From assembly GCA_018883305.1 (NCBI GenBank), contig VEQI01000066.1:1-12155 (forward strand): a DNA stretch of 12,155 nt, given 5' to 3'. The stretch comes from Limnohabitans sp. Its GTDB lineage: Bacteria > Pseudomonadota > Gammaproteobacteria > Burkholderiales > Burkholderiaceae_C. The position numbers and the translations under genes are program-made. The notes under the pieces were generated by a model. That model saw nothing but the letters and a program-made list of their open reading frames with translations. It was not told where the DNA came from and made no database searches. This document shows positions 1 through 7,798 of this stretch, piece by piece; the stretch's first letter is position 1; every line of letters starts with the position of its first letter.

Positions 1-1260
1 TTTGATCGCGATCCCGAGGGGGCGCAGCGCAGCTACCAGAACATGGCGCTGGCCTACCGCAAGATCTTCGATCGCTTTGGGTTGCGTTACCGCGCGGTGG
101 CGGCAGACAGCGGCGCCATCGGGGGCGACTTGAGCGAAGAGTTCCAGGTGATTGCCAGCACGGGTGAAGACGCCATCGTGTATTGCCCGAACAGCGATTA
201 CGCGGCCAACATGGAGAAAGCAGAGGCGCTGGCGCCCACGCAACCACGTGCAGCCGCATCGCAGCCGTGCACCACGGTGCCTACGCCGGGCCGCAGCACG
301 TGTGAGCAAGTGGCGGAACTGCTGGGTGTGTCGTTGTCCACCACGGTGAAGTCGCTGGTGCTGGCGACTGACCAGACGGATGAACAGGGTCAGGTGACTG
401 GCACGCAGGTGTGGCTGCTGCTGCTGCGCGGTGACCATGACATGAACGAGGTGAAGGTCGGCAAGCTGCCCGGCTTTGAGGGCGGTTACCGCTTTGCCAC
501 GGTGGCCGAGATTGAGGATCACTTCGGTTGCAAGCCCGGCTATCTGGGCCCCCTGAACCTGCGTCAGCCCGTGCGCATCGTCGCCGACCGCGAAGTGGCT
601 GTGATGGCCGACTGGATCTGTGGCGCCAATCAGCCCGACATGCACGTCCGTGGCGTGAACTGGGGCCGTGATCTGCCCGAGCCTGCCTTGGTGGCGGACT
701 TGCGCAACGTGGTGGCGGGGGACCGTTCCCCTGATGGCAAGGGTGAACTGGCCATTGAGCGCGGCATTGAAGTGGGCCATGTGTTCTATCTGGGCACCAA
801 ATATTCACAGGCCATGAACGCCACCTTCCTGGACGAGACCGGCAAACCGCAACCCATGCAGATGGGGTGCTACGGCATTGGCGTGACTCGCCTGCCGGCA
901 GCGGCTATCGAGCAGAACCATGATGAGCGCGGCATTATCTGGCCTGATGCCATTGCCCCGTTCACCGTGGTGGTGTGCCCCATCGGCATGGAACGTCAGC
1001 CGGCCGTGCGCGAAGCGGCAGAACAATTGCACGACCAACTGGCCGCGCTGGGCGTGGATGTGATGCTGGATGATCGCGGCGAGCGTCCAGGCGCCATGTT
1101 TGCCGATTGGGAGCTCATCGGTGTGCCGCACCGTGTGGTGATTTCCGATCGCGGGCTCAAGGAAGGTCAGCTGGAATATCAGCATCGGCGCGACACCGCT
1201 GCCACCAAGGTGCCCGCTGCCGAGGTGCTGGCGTTCCTGCGCCAGACATTGGGGCGCTGA
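1..1260 (+). CDS. proS: Prolyl-tRNA synthetase, 3' part (5' end outside window)
   Basis: This enzyme charges tRNA-Pro with proline in the cytoplasm. The frame is open from base 1, so the start lies upstream: 419 residues are visible, against about 570 in the bacterial-type family. In order one sees the end of the class II core (ADSGAIGGDLSEEFQV), an inserted editing (INS) domain at roughly visible residues 75-235 that in the family deacylates mischarged Ala-tRNA-Pro, the class II motif 3 region GCYGIGVTR (visible residues 289-297), and a C-terminal anticodon-binding domain beginning near APFTVVVCPIG. In the INS domain TTVKSLV holds the lysine expected from the E. coli enzyme, and GANQPDMHVRGVNWGRD fits the conserved stretch near its end. 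The stop is TGA. The next gene starts 18 nt downstream on the same strand, so the two are probably co-transcribed. Nothing suggests truncation other than the window edge. Confidence 0.97.
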   Translation, partial: FDRDPEGAQRSYQNMALAYRKIFDRFGLRYRAVAADSGAIGGDLSEEFQVIASTGEDAIVYCPNSDYAANMEKAEALAPTQPRAAASQPCTTVPTPGRSTCEQVAELLGVSLSTTVKSLVLATDQTDEQGQVTGTQVWLLLLRGDHDMNEVKVGKLPGFEGGYRFATVAEIEDHFGCKPGYLGPLNLRQPVRIVADREVAVMADWICGANQPDMHVRGVNWGRDLPEPALVADLRNVVAGDRSPDGKGELAIERGIEVGHVFYLGTKYSQAMNATFLDETGKPQPMQMGCYGIGVTRLPAAAIEQNHDERGIIWPDAIAPFTVVVCPIGMERQPAVREAAEQLHDQLAALGVDVMLDDRGERPGAMFADWELIGVPHRVVISDRGLKEGQLEYQHRRDTAATKVPAAEVLAFLRQTLGR

Positions 1261-1305
1261 TCGCGCAAGTCGCGAACCATGCACACTCCGCCGCTCCAAC
1301 GACGC

Positions 1306-1944
1306 ATGAGGGTCGGTGTGGTGAGGGTAAGTGTGGCGTGTGCGACCCTGGCGTTCATGCTCAACGCCCAGGCCGGCTCACAAGCACAGGAGCCGTTGGC
1401 TGACGCGGTGCGCTCTGCGTTGTCAGCGGCGGTGTCGGCGGATGATGTGCATCACGCGGCCCTGGAACGCACGGACCTGGTCAGTGCACGAGACCGCTGG
1501 GTGCAACGCATGCAACCCCGGCTGGAGCGGTACTTGCGTCGGGTGGCGGTGGGTCAGTGGCGTCAGGAGTGGCGAGAGGTGGCCTTGCAACGCGAGTTGC
1601 TGGAAACCCTCTGGTACGAAGCCACCCGCGCCCGACTGGAGCCCGAGTTGGTGTTGGGGCTGATTGAGGTGGAGAGTGACTTCCGCAAATTCGCGGTCAG
1701 TTCGGCTGGCGCCCTGGGGCTCATGCAGGTGATGCCCTTTTGGATGCGCGAACTCGCACATGACGAATCACGCCGGCTGTTTCATTTGCGCACCAATCTG
1801 CGCTTCGGGTGCGTCATCTTGCGCCACTACCTGGATCGGGAGACCAATGACTTGTTCATGGCCTTGGGGCGCTATAACGGTTCGCGCGGACAGGCGGCCT
1901 ATCCGAAGGCCGTCATGGCTGCAAGGGATCGCTGGCAGCATTGA
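1306..1944 (+). CDS. Secreted lytic murein transglycosylase (SLT family 1)
   Basis: This is a predicted periplasmic enzyme that cleaves peptidoglycan glycan strands to 1,6-anhydromuramoyl products. With the ATG at 1306 it has 212 residues. It opens with a likely signal peptide: RVGVVR, a hydrophobic VSVACATLAFML, then NAQA with cleavage probably after AQA. An arginine-rich helical stretch follows, then a C-terminal SLT domain with EVESDF (the glutamate before S is the expected catalytic acid), GALGLMQVMP and ALGRYNGSRG. It is much shorter than Slt70 and lacks its long superhelical domain. An in-frame ATG at 1279 would add nine residues; neither start has a clear Shine-Dalgarno sequence, and 1306 was preferred because it gives the more compact signal peptide. 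It sits 18 nt behind proS, a pairing I recall from other Burkholderiales. The natural substrate preference and any cell-division role cannot be read from the sequence. Confidence 0.88.
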   Translation: MRVGVVRVSVACATLAFMLNAQAGSQAQEPLADAVRSALSAAVSADDVHHAALERTDLVSARDRWVQRMQPRLERYLRRVAVGQWRQEWREVALQRELLETLWYEATRARLEPELVLGLIEVESDFRKFAVSSAGALGLMQVMPFWMRELAHDESRRLFHLRTNLRFGCVILRHYLDRETNDLFMALGRYNGSRGQAAYPKAVMAARDRWQH

Positions 1945-1967
1945 AGCCCGCGACCATCGAGCTTCAA
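1941..1967. terminator. Inverted repeat between convergent genes, candidate bidirectional terminator
   Basis: TTGAAGC (1941-1947) and GCTTCAA (1961-1967) form a perfect 7-bp inverted repeat with a 13-nt loop. It begins at the transglycosylase stop codon and ends 7 nt short of the opposing grxD stop. There is no run of T on either side, so intrinsic termination would be weak; it could instead protect 3' ends after Rho-dependent termination. Confidence 0.4.
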
Positions 1968-1974
1968 AGGCTGA

Positions 1975-2295
1975 TCAGCTGCCTTGCAACACCTGCTGCA
2001 GTTCACCCGACTCGTACATCTCCATCATGATGTCCGAACCACCGATGAACTCCCCCTTGATGTAGAGCTGCGGAATGGTGGGCCACTGGCTGTATTCCTT
2101 GATGCCTTGGCGAATCTCGGCGTCGTCCAGCACGTTGACGGTCTTGATTTGCTTGGGGTCCACACCACAGGCTTTGAGAATCTGCACCGCGCGGCCTGAG
2201 AAACCGCACATCGGGAAGCTGGCGCTGCCCTTCATGAACAGCAGCACCTCGTTGCCTTTGACCAGTTCATCGATCCGTTGTTGCGTGTCACTCAT
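1975..2295 (-). CDS. grxD: Monothiol glutaredoxin, Grx4/GrxD type
   Basis: This 106-residue protein is a CGFS-type monothiol glutaredoxin. The family binds a [2Fe-2S] cluster with glutathione as a dimer and passes clusters to Fe-S proteins; it is not a general disulfide reductase. The diagnostic motif is MCGFSGRAVQIL, with the active cysteine at residue 30, preceded by LLFMKGSASFP. The WPTIPQLYIKGEFIGGSDIM block is the glutathione/TIP-loop region that completes the thioredoxin fold. Length matches the single-domain bacterial family (about 105-115). It is the last gene of the hemA-prfA-prmC-grxD run, starting 25 nt after prmC with its own strong Shine-Dalgarno sequence, so it may also be translated independently. 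Cluster supply by this protein could help many enzymes; a direct link to the heme or release-factor genes is only contextual. Confidence 0.96.
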   Translation of the reverse strand: MSDTQQRIDELVKGNEVLLFMKGSASFPMCGFSGRAVQILKACGVDPKQIKTVNVLDDAEIRQGIKEYSQWPTIPQLYIKGEFIGGSDIMMEMYESGELQQVLQGS

Positions 2296-2301
2296 GGCTT
2301 A

Positions 2302-2306
2302 CTCCT
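2302..2306 (-). promoter_or_regulatory. Ribosome binding site of grxD
   Basis: On the minus strand AGGAG lies 6 nt before the grxD ATG. This is one of the best Shine-Dalgarno matches in the window and fixes the grxD start. Confidence 0.8.
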
Positions 2307-2320
2307 GGGAATGGACGAGA

Positions 2321-3190
2321 TTATTTCATGCCCAGCCAGCGCCCGCCCGTGCAGCGCGGGATGCCCGCAAGGTCAGGGCGGCTTTGCACGTCCTCAAAAC
2401 CGGCCTGGCGCAGCAAATCCTGAACGGCGGTTGACTGATCGTGCCCGTGCTCCAGCAGTAACCAGCCACCAGGGCGCAAATGGCCCGGCGCTTGTCTGAC
2501 CAGGCAACGGATGTCATCCAGCCCATCCGTGCCGCTGACCAGTGCCTGCCGGGGTTCGTGCCGCAGGGCGGGCATGTGCGGATCTTCCGCAGGGATGTAG
2601 GGCGGGTTGGACACGATCAATGCAAAGCGCTGATCTGCAGGGATGGACGTCAGCCAATTGCCCGCCAGCCAGTGCACCGGTAGACCCAGAGCCTCGCCGT
2701 TTTGGCGTGCCACGGCCAGCGCCTCGGGGCTTTGGTCCACGCCCCATACCCGCGCGCGGGGGCGTTGGTGCTGCAAGGCCAGGGCGATGGCGCCGCTGCC
2801 TGTGCCCAGGTCGATGACTTCCAGCGCTGCGTCATCCGGCATCAGGGAAAGAGCCCAGTCCACCAGGGTTTCGGTGTCGTCGCGCGGGTCCAGCACGTGG
2901 TTGGTGATCAGCAGGGGCAGACCGTAAAACTCGGTGCGGCCCAGCAGGTAGGCCAGCGGCACCTGGTCGCGTCGCCGCGCGCACAAGGTCTCAAACTGTT
3001 GCAGTGTCGTGGCGGGCAGTGGATCGTTCCCGTGTGACAGCAACCACGCCCGCTCATGCGGATTGCGTCCCAGCACATGCAGCAGCAGCATGCCGGCGTC
3101 TAGTCGCGCCAGGCCGGGGTGCTCGGCCAAAGACCGACGCCAGGCCTGATCCAACGTCATCGGGGCGTAGCCAAGGTCTTCGGGGGTCAT
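2321..3190 (-). CDS. prmC: Peptide chain release factor N5-glutamine methyltransferase
   Basis: PrmC (HemK) is a cytoplasmic S-adenosylmethionine-dependent enzyme that methylates the glutamine of the GGQ motif in RF1 and RF2, which raises termination efficiency. The 289-residue product has an N-terminal helical substrate-binding domain (about 1-100), then a Rossmann methyltransferase fold with the SAM-binding motif DLGTGSG (127-133) and the catalytic NPPY motif (195-198) that holds the target glutamine. The start chosen overlaps the prfA stop by 4 nt (ATGA) and is preceded by GGGAGG six bases upstream. A second in-frame ATG ten codons later (MTLDQAW) is where many homologues begin, so the extra ten residues deserve caution. 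The usual PRP(D/E)TE motif reads PRDDTE here, a substitution at a normally proline position. The enzyme's substrate RF1 is encoded immediately upstream. Confidence 0.96.
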   Translation of the reverse strand: MTPEDLGYAPMTLDQAWRRSLAEHPGLARLDAGMLLLHVLGRNPHERAWLLSHGNDPLPATTLQQFETLCARRRDQVPLAYLLGRTEFYGLPLLITNHVLDPRDDTETLVDWALSLMPDDAALEVIDLGTGSGAIALALQHQRPRARVWGVDQSPEALAVARQNGEALGLPVHWLAGNWLTSIPADQRFALIVSNPPYIPAEDPHMPALRHEPRQALVSGTDGLDDIRCLVRQAPGHLRPGGWLLLEHGHDQSTAVQDLLRQAGFEDVQSRPDLAGIPRCTGGRWLGMK

Positions 3191-4284
3191 GCCAAGCCTC
3201 CCACTTCCAGGGCTTCCAGCTTCTCGGTCTGACGCGCCTGGTGCAAGGCTTCCAGCACATCGCCCAGTTGCCCTTCCATCACCTGCCCGAGTTTGTACAA
3301 GGTCAGGTTGATGCGATGGTCGGTCAGGCGTCCCTGTGGAAAGTTGTAGGTGCGGATGCGGTCACTGCGGTCGCCGCTGCCAATCAGGCCCTTGCGTGTG
3401 GCCGCTTCAGCGGCACTGCGCTGGGCACGCTCACGCTCTTGAATGCGCGCGGCCAACACCTGCAGGGCGCGGGCCTTGTTGCGGTGTTGTGAGCGGTCAT
3501 CCTGACATTCGGCCACGATGCCGGTGGGCAAGTGGGTGACACGCACCGCTGAATCGGTTTTGTTGACGTGCTGTCCGCCGGCGCCACTGGCACGAAAGGT
3601 GTCGATGCGCAAATCGGCCGGATTGATGTGAACAGCACTCGTTTCATCCGGCTCGGGCATGACAGCCACCGTACAGGCACTGGTATGAATGCGCCCCTGG
3701 GATTCCGTGGCCGGGACACGCTGTACTCGGTGTCCACCAGATTCAAAGCGCAGCCGCCCATAGGCCTGCGGCCCCTCGATGCGCAACACCACTTCCTTGT
3801 AGCCCCCCAGCTCGCTGGGCGACTCGCTCATCAGCTCCACGCGCCAGCCCTGGCTTTCGGCATAACGCGTGTACATGCGCAGCAAGTCGCCGGCAAACAG
3901 GGCCGATTCGTCGCCGCCCGTGCCGGCGCGGATTTCCAGAAAGGCGTTGCGGTCTTCGTCCGGGTCGCGCGGCAACAACAACCGTTGCAGCTCGGCCTCA
4001 AGTTGAACGCATTCGGCTTGCGCCTGCGCGACTTCATCTTGAGCCAGCTGACGCATGTCTTCGTCGTCGCCTTCACCCAGCAGGGCTTGTGCGTGGATCA
4101 GGTCTTGCTCGCGCTGTTGCAGCCGGGCCCAGCGCTGGCCAATGACGGACACCTCGGCGTGCTCGCGCGAGAGCGCCAGGAACTGCTCCATGTTGGACAG
4201 AATGTCCTCACGCGAGAGCAGGTAGTCGAGTTCGCCCAGGCGCTGCGTGTAGCGTTCGAGCTGGGCGCGCAGAAAGGGTTTCAT
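3187..4284 (-). CDS. prfA: Peptide chain release factor 1 (RF1)
   Basis: RF1 recognises UAA and UAG in the ribosomal A site and triggers peptide release. The 365-residue product has the N-terminal helical domain, the central domain with the PAT stop-codon-recognition tripeptide (191-193, in RVPATESQGRIHTSACTV), and the GGQ catalytic motif (236-238, in GAGGQHVNKTDSAVRV), followed by DDRSQHRNKARAL. PAT rather than SPF marks it as RF1, not RF2. The start was set at the ATG giving MKPFLRAQLERY, which matches the usual family N-terminus; an in-frame GTG eight codons upstream (4306-4308) is also open, and neither has a convincing Shine-Dalgarno sequence. Its own stop is TGA, which is read by RF2, so RF1 does not terminate its own synthesis. 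The gene follows hemA after 104 nt and overlaps prmC by 4 nt. Confidence 0.97.
   Translation of the reverse strand: MKPFLRAQLERYTQRLGELDYLLSREDILSNMEQFLALSREHAEVSVIGQRWARLQQREQDLIHAQALLGEGDDEDMRQLAQDEVAQAQAECVQLEAELQRLLLPRDPDEDRNAFLEIRAGTGGDESALFAGDLLRMYTRYAESQGWRVELMSESPSELGGYKEVVLRIEGPQAYGRLRFESGGHRVQRVPATESQGRIHTSACTVAVMPEPDETSAVHINPADLRIDTFRASGAGGQHVNKTDSAVRVTHLPTGIVAECQDDRSQHRNKARALQVLAARIQERERAQRSAAEAATRKGLIGSGDRSDRIRTYNFPQGRLTDHRINLTLYKLGQVMEGQLGDVLEALHQARQTEKLEALEVGGLA
3197..3202 (-). promoter_or_regulatory. Ribosome binding site of prmC inside the end of prfA
   Basis: GGGAGG on the minus strand lies 6 nt before the prmC ATG, within the last codons of prfA. It supports the upstream ATG as the prmC start and suggests coupled but efficient reinitiation. 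Confidence 0.7.
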
Positions 4285-4388
4285 GGGCAAGGCGTCGTGC
4301 CGGGGCACAGAACAAGAGACAGGGCACGGGCGATGATGCGTTCACGCACGACCGCCCGCCGTGGAATGCGGGACTGGGAGGGCATGCT
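4285..4388. other. hemA-prfA intergenic spacer with a possible leader hairpin
   Basis: This 104-nt gap separates the hemA stop (TAG) from the prfA ATG. CGTGCC (4296-4301) is complementary to GGCACG (4323-4328) across 21 nt, and GTGC (4297-4300) can pair alternatively with GCAC (4305-4308) in a tight hairpin near the prfA start. No convincing -35/-10 pair or T-tract terminator was seen, so read-through from hemA is the simplest view. Confidence 0.3.
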
Positions 4389-5648
4389 CTAACGCGCGTC
4401 GCGCAGGAAGAAGTGTTCAGCCGCAGCGCGGGCGCGCTGGCGAGAGGCGTGATCCCCCGAGCGCAGCTCGGCCATGGCCCCGTGCAACATTTTTTGGGTC
4501 AGGGCGCGGGCCAGCGCTTCCATCACCTGCTCCACCGGTTCACCACGCGCCAGGCGTTTTTGCGCCCGTTGCAGCTCGGCGTCACGCCAGGCATCGGCCT
4601 GGGCATTGAGTTGCTGAATGAAGGGCACCTGGCTGCGCTGGTCCATCCAGTGCAAAAAGCTTTCCACGCCCGCGTCGATGATGGCCTCGGCCTGCGCCAC
4701 GGCGGCCTGGCGGTTGGCCTGGCCCGTCTGCACCACGGTGGACAAGTCATCCACCGAGTAGAGGAACACATCGTCCAGCGACTTCACCTCGGGTTCAATG
4801 TCGCGCGGGACGGCCAGATCCACCATGAACATGGGCCGGTGGCGGCGTTGCTTGAGCGCACGCTCCACCGCACCCAGGCCAATCAGCGGGAGTGAACTGG
4901 CCGTACAACTCACCACAATGTCAAACTGGTGCAGCCGATCCGGCAGCTCGGACAGGCGCATCACCGTGGCCCCAAATTCGGCGGCCAGGCGCTCACCACG
5001 CTCCAGCGTGCGGTTGGCGATGGTCATGGCGGCGGGTCGACGCGCCGCAAAATGGGTGGCGCACAGCTCGATCATCTCGCCCGCGCCCACGAACAGCACG
5101 CGGGTACGGGTCAAGTCCTCAAACACTTGTGAGGCCAGGCGCACGGCGGCGGCGGCCATGCTGATGGAGTGGGCGCCAATTTCCGTGGAGGTGCGTACCT
5201 CCTTGGCCACGGCAAATGAGCGCTGGAACAGTTGGTGCAGCGTGGTGCCCAGGGCGCCAGCATCAGAGGCGGCGCGCACGGCGTCCTTCATCTGGCCCAG
5301 GATCTGGGCTTCGCCCAACACCATGGAGTCCAGGCCACTGGCCACGCGGAACGCATGGCGGGCGGCCTCGTCCTGTTGCAGGAAATAGGTGTGGCTTTGG
5401 AGTACCTCGGGGCTCACGCCACCGGACTGAGCCAGCCATTGCAAGGTTTGGGGCAGGGCGATGTCATCGGCCGCGCAATACACCTCGGTGCGGTTGCAGG
5501 TGGACAGGATGGCGGCCTCACTGCTGGTGTTGAACGCGCCACGCAAACCGGACAGGACCGGCCCCATTTGCTCAACGGCAAATGCAAAGCGGCCCCGCAG
5601 ATCCAGCGGTGCTGTGTGGTGGTTCAGCCCTAAAGCCCAGACTGGCAT
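4389..5648 (-). CDS. hemA: Glutamyl-tRNA reductase
   Basis: HemA reduces glutamyl-tRNA-Glu with NADPH to glutamate-1-semialdehyde, the committed step of C5-pathway heme and tetrapyrrole synthesis. The 419-residue product has the catalytic domain with the nucleophilic cysteine in STCNRTE (Cys51), the signature GLDSMVLGEAQILGQ (105-119), the NADPH-binding domain with GAGEM (188-192) and the ANRT motif, and a long C-terminal helical dimerisation domain. Length matches the family. The N-terminus MPVWALGLNHHTAPLDLRGRF is conserved in the family, so the ATG start is secure even though no Shine-Dalgarno sequence precedes it. A TATAAT box ends only 8 nt before the ATG, which would give a leaderless or nearly leaderless transcript. 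In E. coli too hemA precedes prfA and prmC. Feedback by heme acts on HemA stability in enterics; no such signal can be judged here. Confidence 0.97.
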   Translation of the reverse strand: MPVWALGLNHHTAPLDLRGRFAFAVEQMGPVLSGLRGAFNTSSEAAILSTCNRTEVYCAADDIALPQTLQWLAQSGGVSPEVLQSHTYFLQQDEAARHAFRVASGLDSMVLGEAQILGQMKDAVRAASDAGALGTTLHQLFQRSFAVAKEVRTSTEIGAHSISMAAAAVRLASQVFEDLTRTRVLFVGAGEMIELCATHFAARRPAAMTIANRTLERGERLAAEFGATVMRLSELPDRLHQFDIVVSCTASSLPLIGLGAVERALKQRRHRPMFMVDLAVPRDIEPEVKSLDDVFLYSVDDLSTVVQTGQANRQAAVAQAEAIIDAGVESFLHWMDQRSQVPFIQQLNAQADAWRDAELQRAQKRLARGEPVEQVMEALARALTQKMLHGAMAELRSGDHASRQRARAAAEHFFLRDAR

Positions 5649-5672
5649 AGGGGGGAATTATAAAATTTCCCC
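5649..5672. promoter_or_regulatory. Overlapping divergent promoters of hemA and the small membrane protein gene
   Basis: The two start codons are separated by only 24 bp. On the minus strand TATAAT occupies 5662-5657, and on the plus strand TATAAA occupies 5659-5664. Each box ends exactly 8 nt before its ATG, so start sites about 7 nt downstream would fall at or within two bases of each ATG. Neither gene has a purine-rich Shine-Dalgarno sequence: the bases before each ATG are a pyrimidine run (CCCCCCT and TTTCCCC). GGGGAA (5652-5657) and TTCCCC (5667-5672) also form an inverted repeat around the AT core. No good -35 hexamer was found on either strand. Leaderless transcription is inferred. Confidence 0.6.
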
Positions 5673-5957
5673 ATGTATCTGGGTGTCCCTCTTTTCCACC
5701 TGCTGAATTTGGTGGCGCCTGCCCTGGGGGTGGCGTTGCTGCTGGTCTTGTTCACGTCGCTGGGCTTGATGGGGCGGCGTTGGCGCGGCTTTCAAGGCTG
5801 GCTGGCACGGGTGGCCTGGCTGACCCTGACCGGATCCCTGTGCTTGTTGGCCTGTCTGTGGTGGCTGGGGCGGGACGGCGCCATGATGAGTTATGGCCTG
5901 CTGGTGCTGACGGCGGCCTTCACCCAGGCGGTGTGCCTGCGGATGTGGCGGCCCTGA
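5673..5957 (+). CDS. Small integral membrane protein of unknown function
   Basis: I do not recognise this 94-residue protein. It is strongly hydrophobic, with three likely membrane helices at about residues 8-33, 46-66 and 69-88. The first two are separated by a basic loop (GRRWRGFQGWLAR) that would favour a cytoplasmic location of that loop. It contains no obvious catalytic or metal-binding motif; the single cysteines at 57, 61 and 88 lie in predicted membrane helices. The coding call rests on open frame, codon use similar to neighbours, the tight fit between two flanking genes, and the TATAAA box exactly 8 nt before its ATG. It is divergent from hemA by 24 bp and ends 7 nt before the convergent ugpQ stop. 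A role near heme synthesis is conceivable from the shared promoter but is not shown by the sequence. Confidence 0.75.
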   Translation: MYLGVPLFHLLNLVAPALGVALLLVLFTSLGLMGRRWRGFQGWLARVAWLTLTGSLCLLACLWWLGRDGAMMSYGLLVLTAAFTQAVCLRMWRP

Positions 5958-5969
5958 GCGTCAATCAGG
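5953..5969. terminator. Short inverted repeat at the convergent gene ends
   Basis: CCTGA (5953-5957) and TCAGG (5965-5969) are perfect inverted arms around a 7-nt loop, and each arm contains the stop codon of one of the two convergent genes. With 5 bp and no T-run it is a weak terminator candidate at best. Confidence 0.2.
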
Positions 5970-6703
5970 TATCGGGGGCAAAGAAGTCCACCCGGTCCGT
6001 GATGATGCCATCCGTGCCCAAACCCAGCAGGTGGTCGGCCACGGCCGCCTCATTGACCGTGTAACTCAGGGTGCGCAGTCCGGCGGCGCGGGCCAGGGCC
6101 ACACGCGGGGCGTCCCACAGGGCATGGTTGCAGATCAAGGCCACGCAGCCCAGGCGGGTGGCCTGGTCCACGGCGTCCTCGGGCCAGGTGTCCATCAGGA
6201 GCCCGCGCGGTAACTCGGGCGCCGCGTCGCGTGCGCCGGCCAGTGCGTCCGGGCGGAACGAGGACAGCAGCGGTGGCACAGCAGCCTGGCGCCAGCAGGC
6301 AGCGGCTTCGCGTGCCACCACTTCACCCGTGTGGCGGTCGGTGCCGGGGGTGGGCTTGATTTCAATGTTCAGCCGGTAGCCGTTGGCCAGGCAAAAGCGG
6401 CTCACGCTGGACAAGGTGGCCAGAGGCTCGCCAGCATAGGAGCGGGCCAACCAGCCACCCGCGTCCAATTGTGAGAGTTGTGACCAGCCCAGGTCGCCGG
6501 CCGTGCCGTGACCATTGGTGGTGCGCTCCAGCGTGGCATCGTGCAGCAGAAAGACCACACCGTCCGCGCTCAGTTTGGCATCGCATTCAAACATGCGGTA
6601 GCCGTGGCTGGCGCCCAGGCGAAAGGCGGCCAGGGTGTTTTCAGGGGCCAGGCGACCCGCGCCGCGATGCGCAATCCAGCGGGGGTAGGGCCAGGGGGAT
6701 GGT

Positions 6704-6717
<14 letters not shown>
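5965..6717 (-). CDS. ugpQ: Cytoplasmic glycerophosphodiester phosphodiesterase
   Basis: UgpQ hydrolyses glycerophosphodiesters, such as glycerophosphocholine or glycerophosphoethanolamine, to sn-glycerol-3-phosphate and the alcohol. The 250-residue product is a compact GDPD TIM barrel: WIAHRGAGRLAPENT holds the catalytic His17 and Arg18 and the metal ligand Glu26, FECDAK supplies further acidic ligands (Glu44, Asp46), LLHDATLERTTNG holds the second catalytic His59, and NIEIKP (around 117-122) is the conserved strand. There is no signal peptide, so it acts in the cytoplasm on imported diesters. The frame stays open 54 codons further upstream, but that stretch lies inside ugpC and is not GDPD-like; the ATG giving MSTPEPSPWPYPRWIAHRG is the natural start. 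It overlaps the ugpC end by 14 nt and has no clear Shine-Dalgarno sequence, which suggests translational coupling. It is the last gene of the ugp operon. Confidence 0.95.
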
Positions 6718-7783
<1,066 letters not shown>

Positions 7784-7798
7784 GTGTGGATTGCTTTC

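Noticed and set aside
1306..1401. The transglycosylase as a lipoprotein with Cys21 (counting from the ATG at 1279) as lipobox cysteine.
   Set aside because: The residues before it are S-V-A, lacking the leucine-type residue at -3, and too little hydrophobic sequence precedes it; a normal signal peptide with AQA cleavage fits better.
3568..4392. A 274-codon frame antisense to prfA.
   Set aside because: The minus strand encodes RF1 with PAT and GGQ motifs; the antisense product shows only mirror-composition bias.
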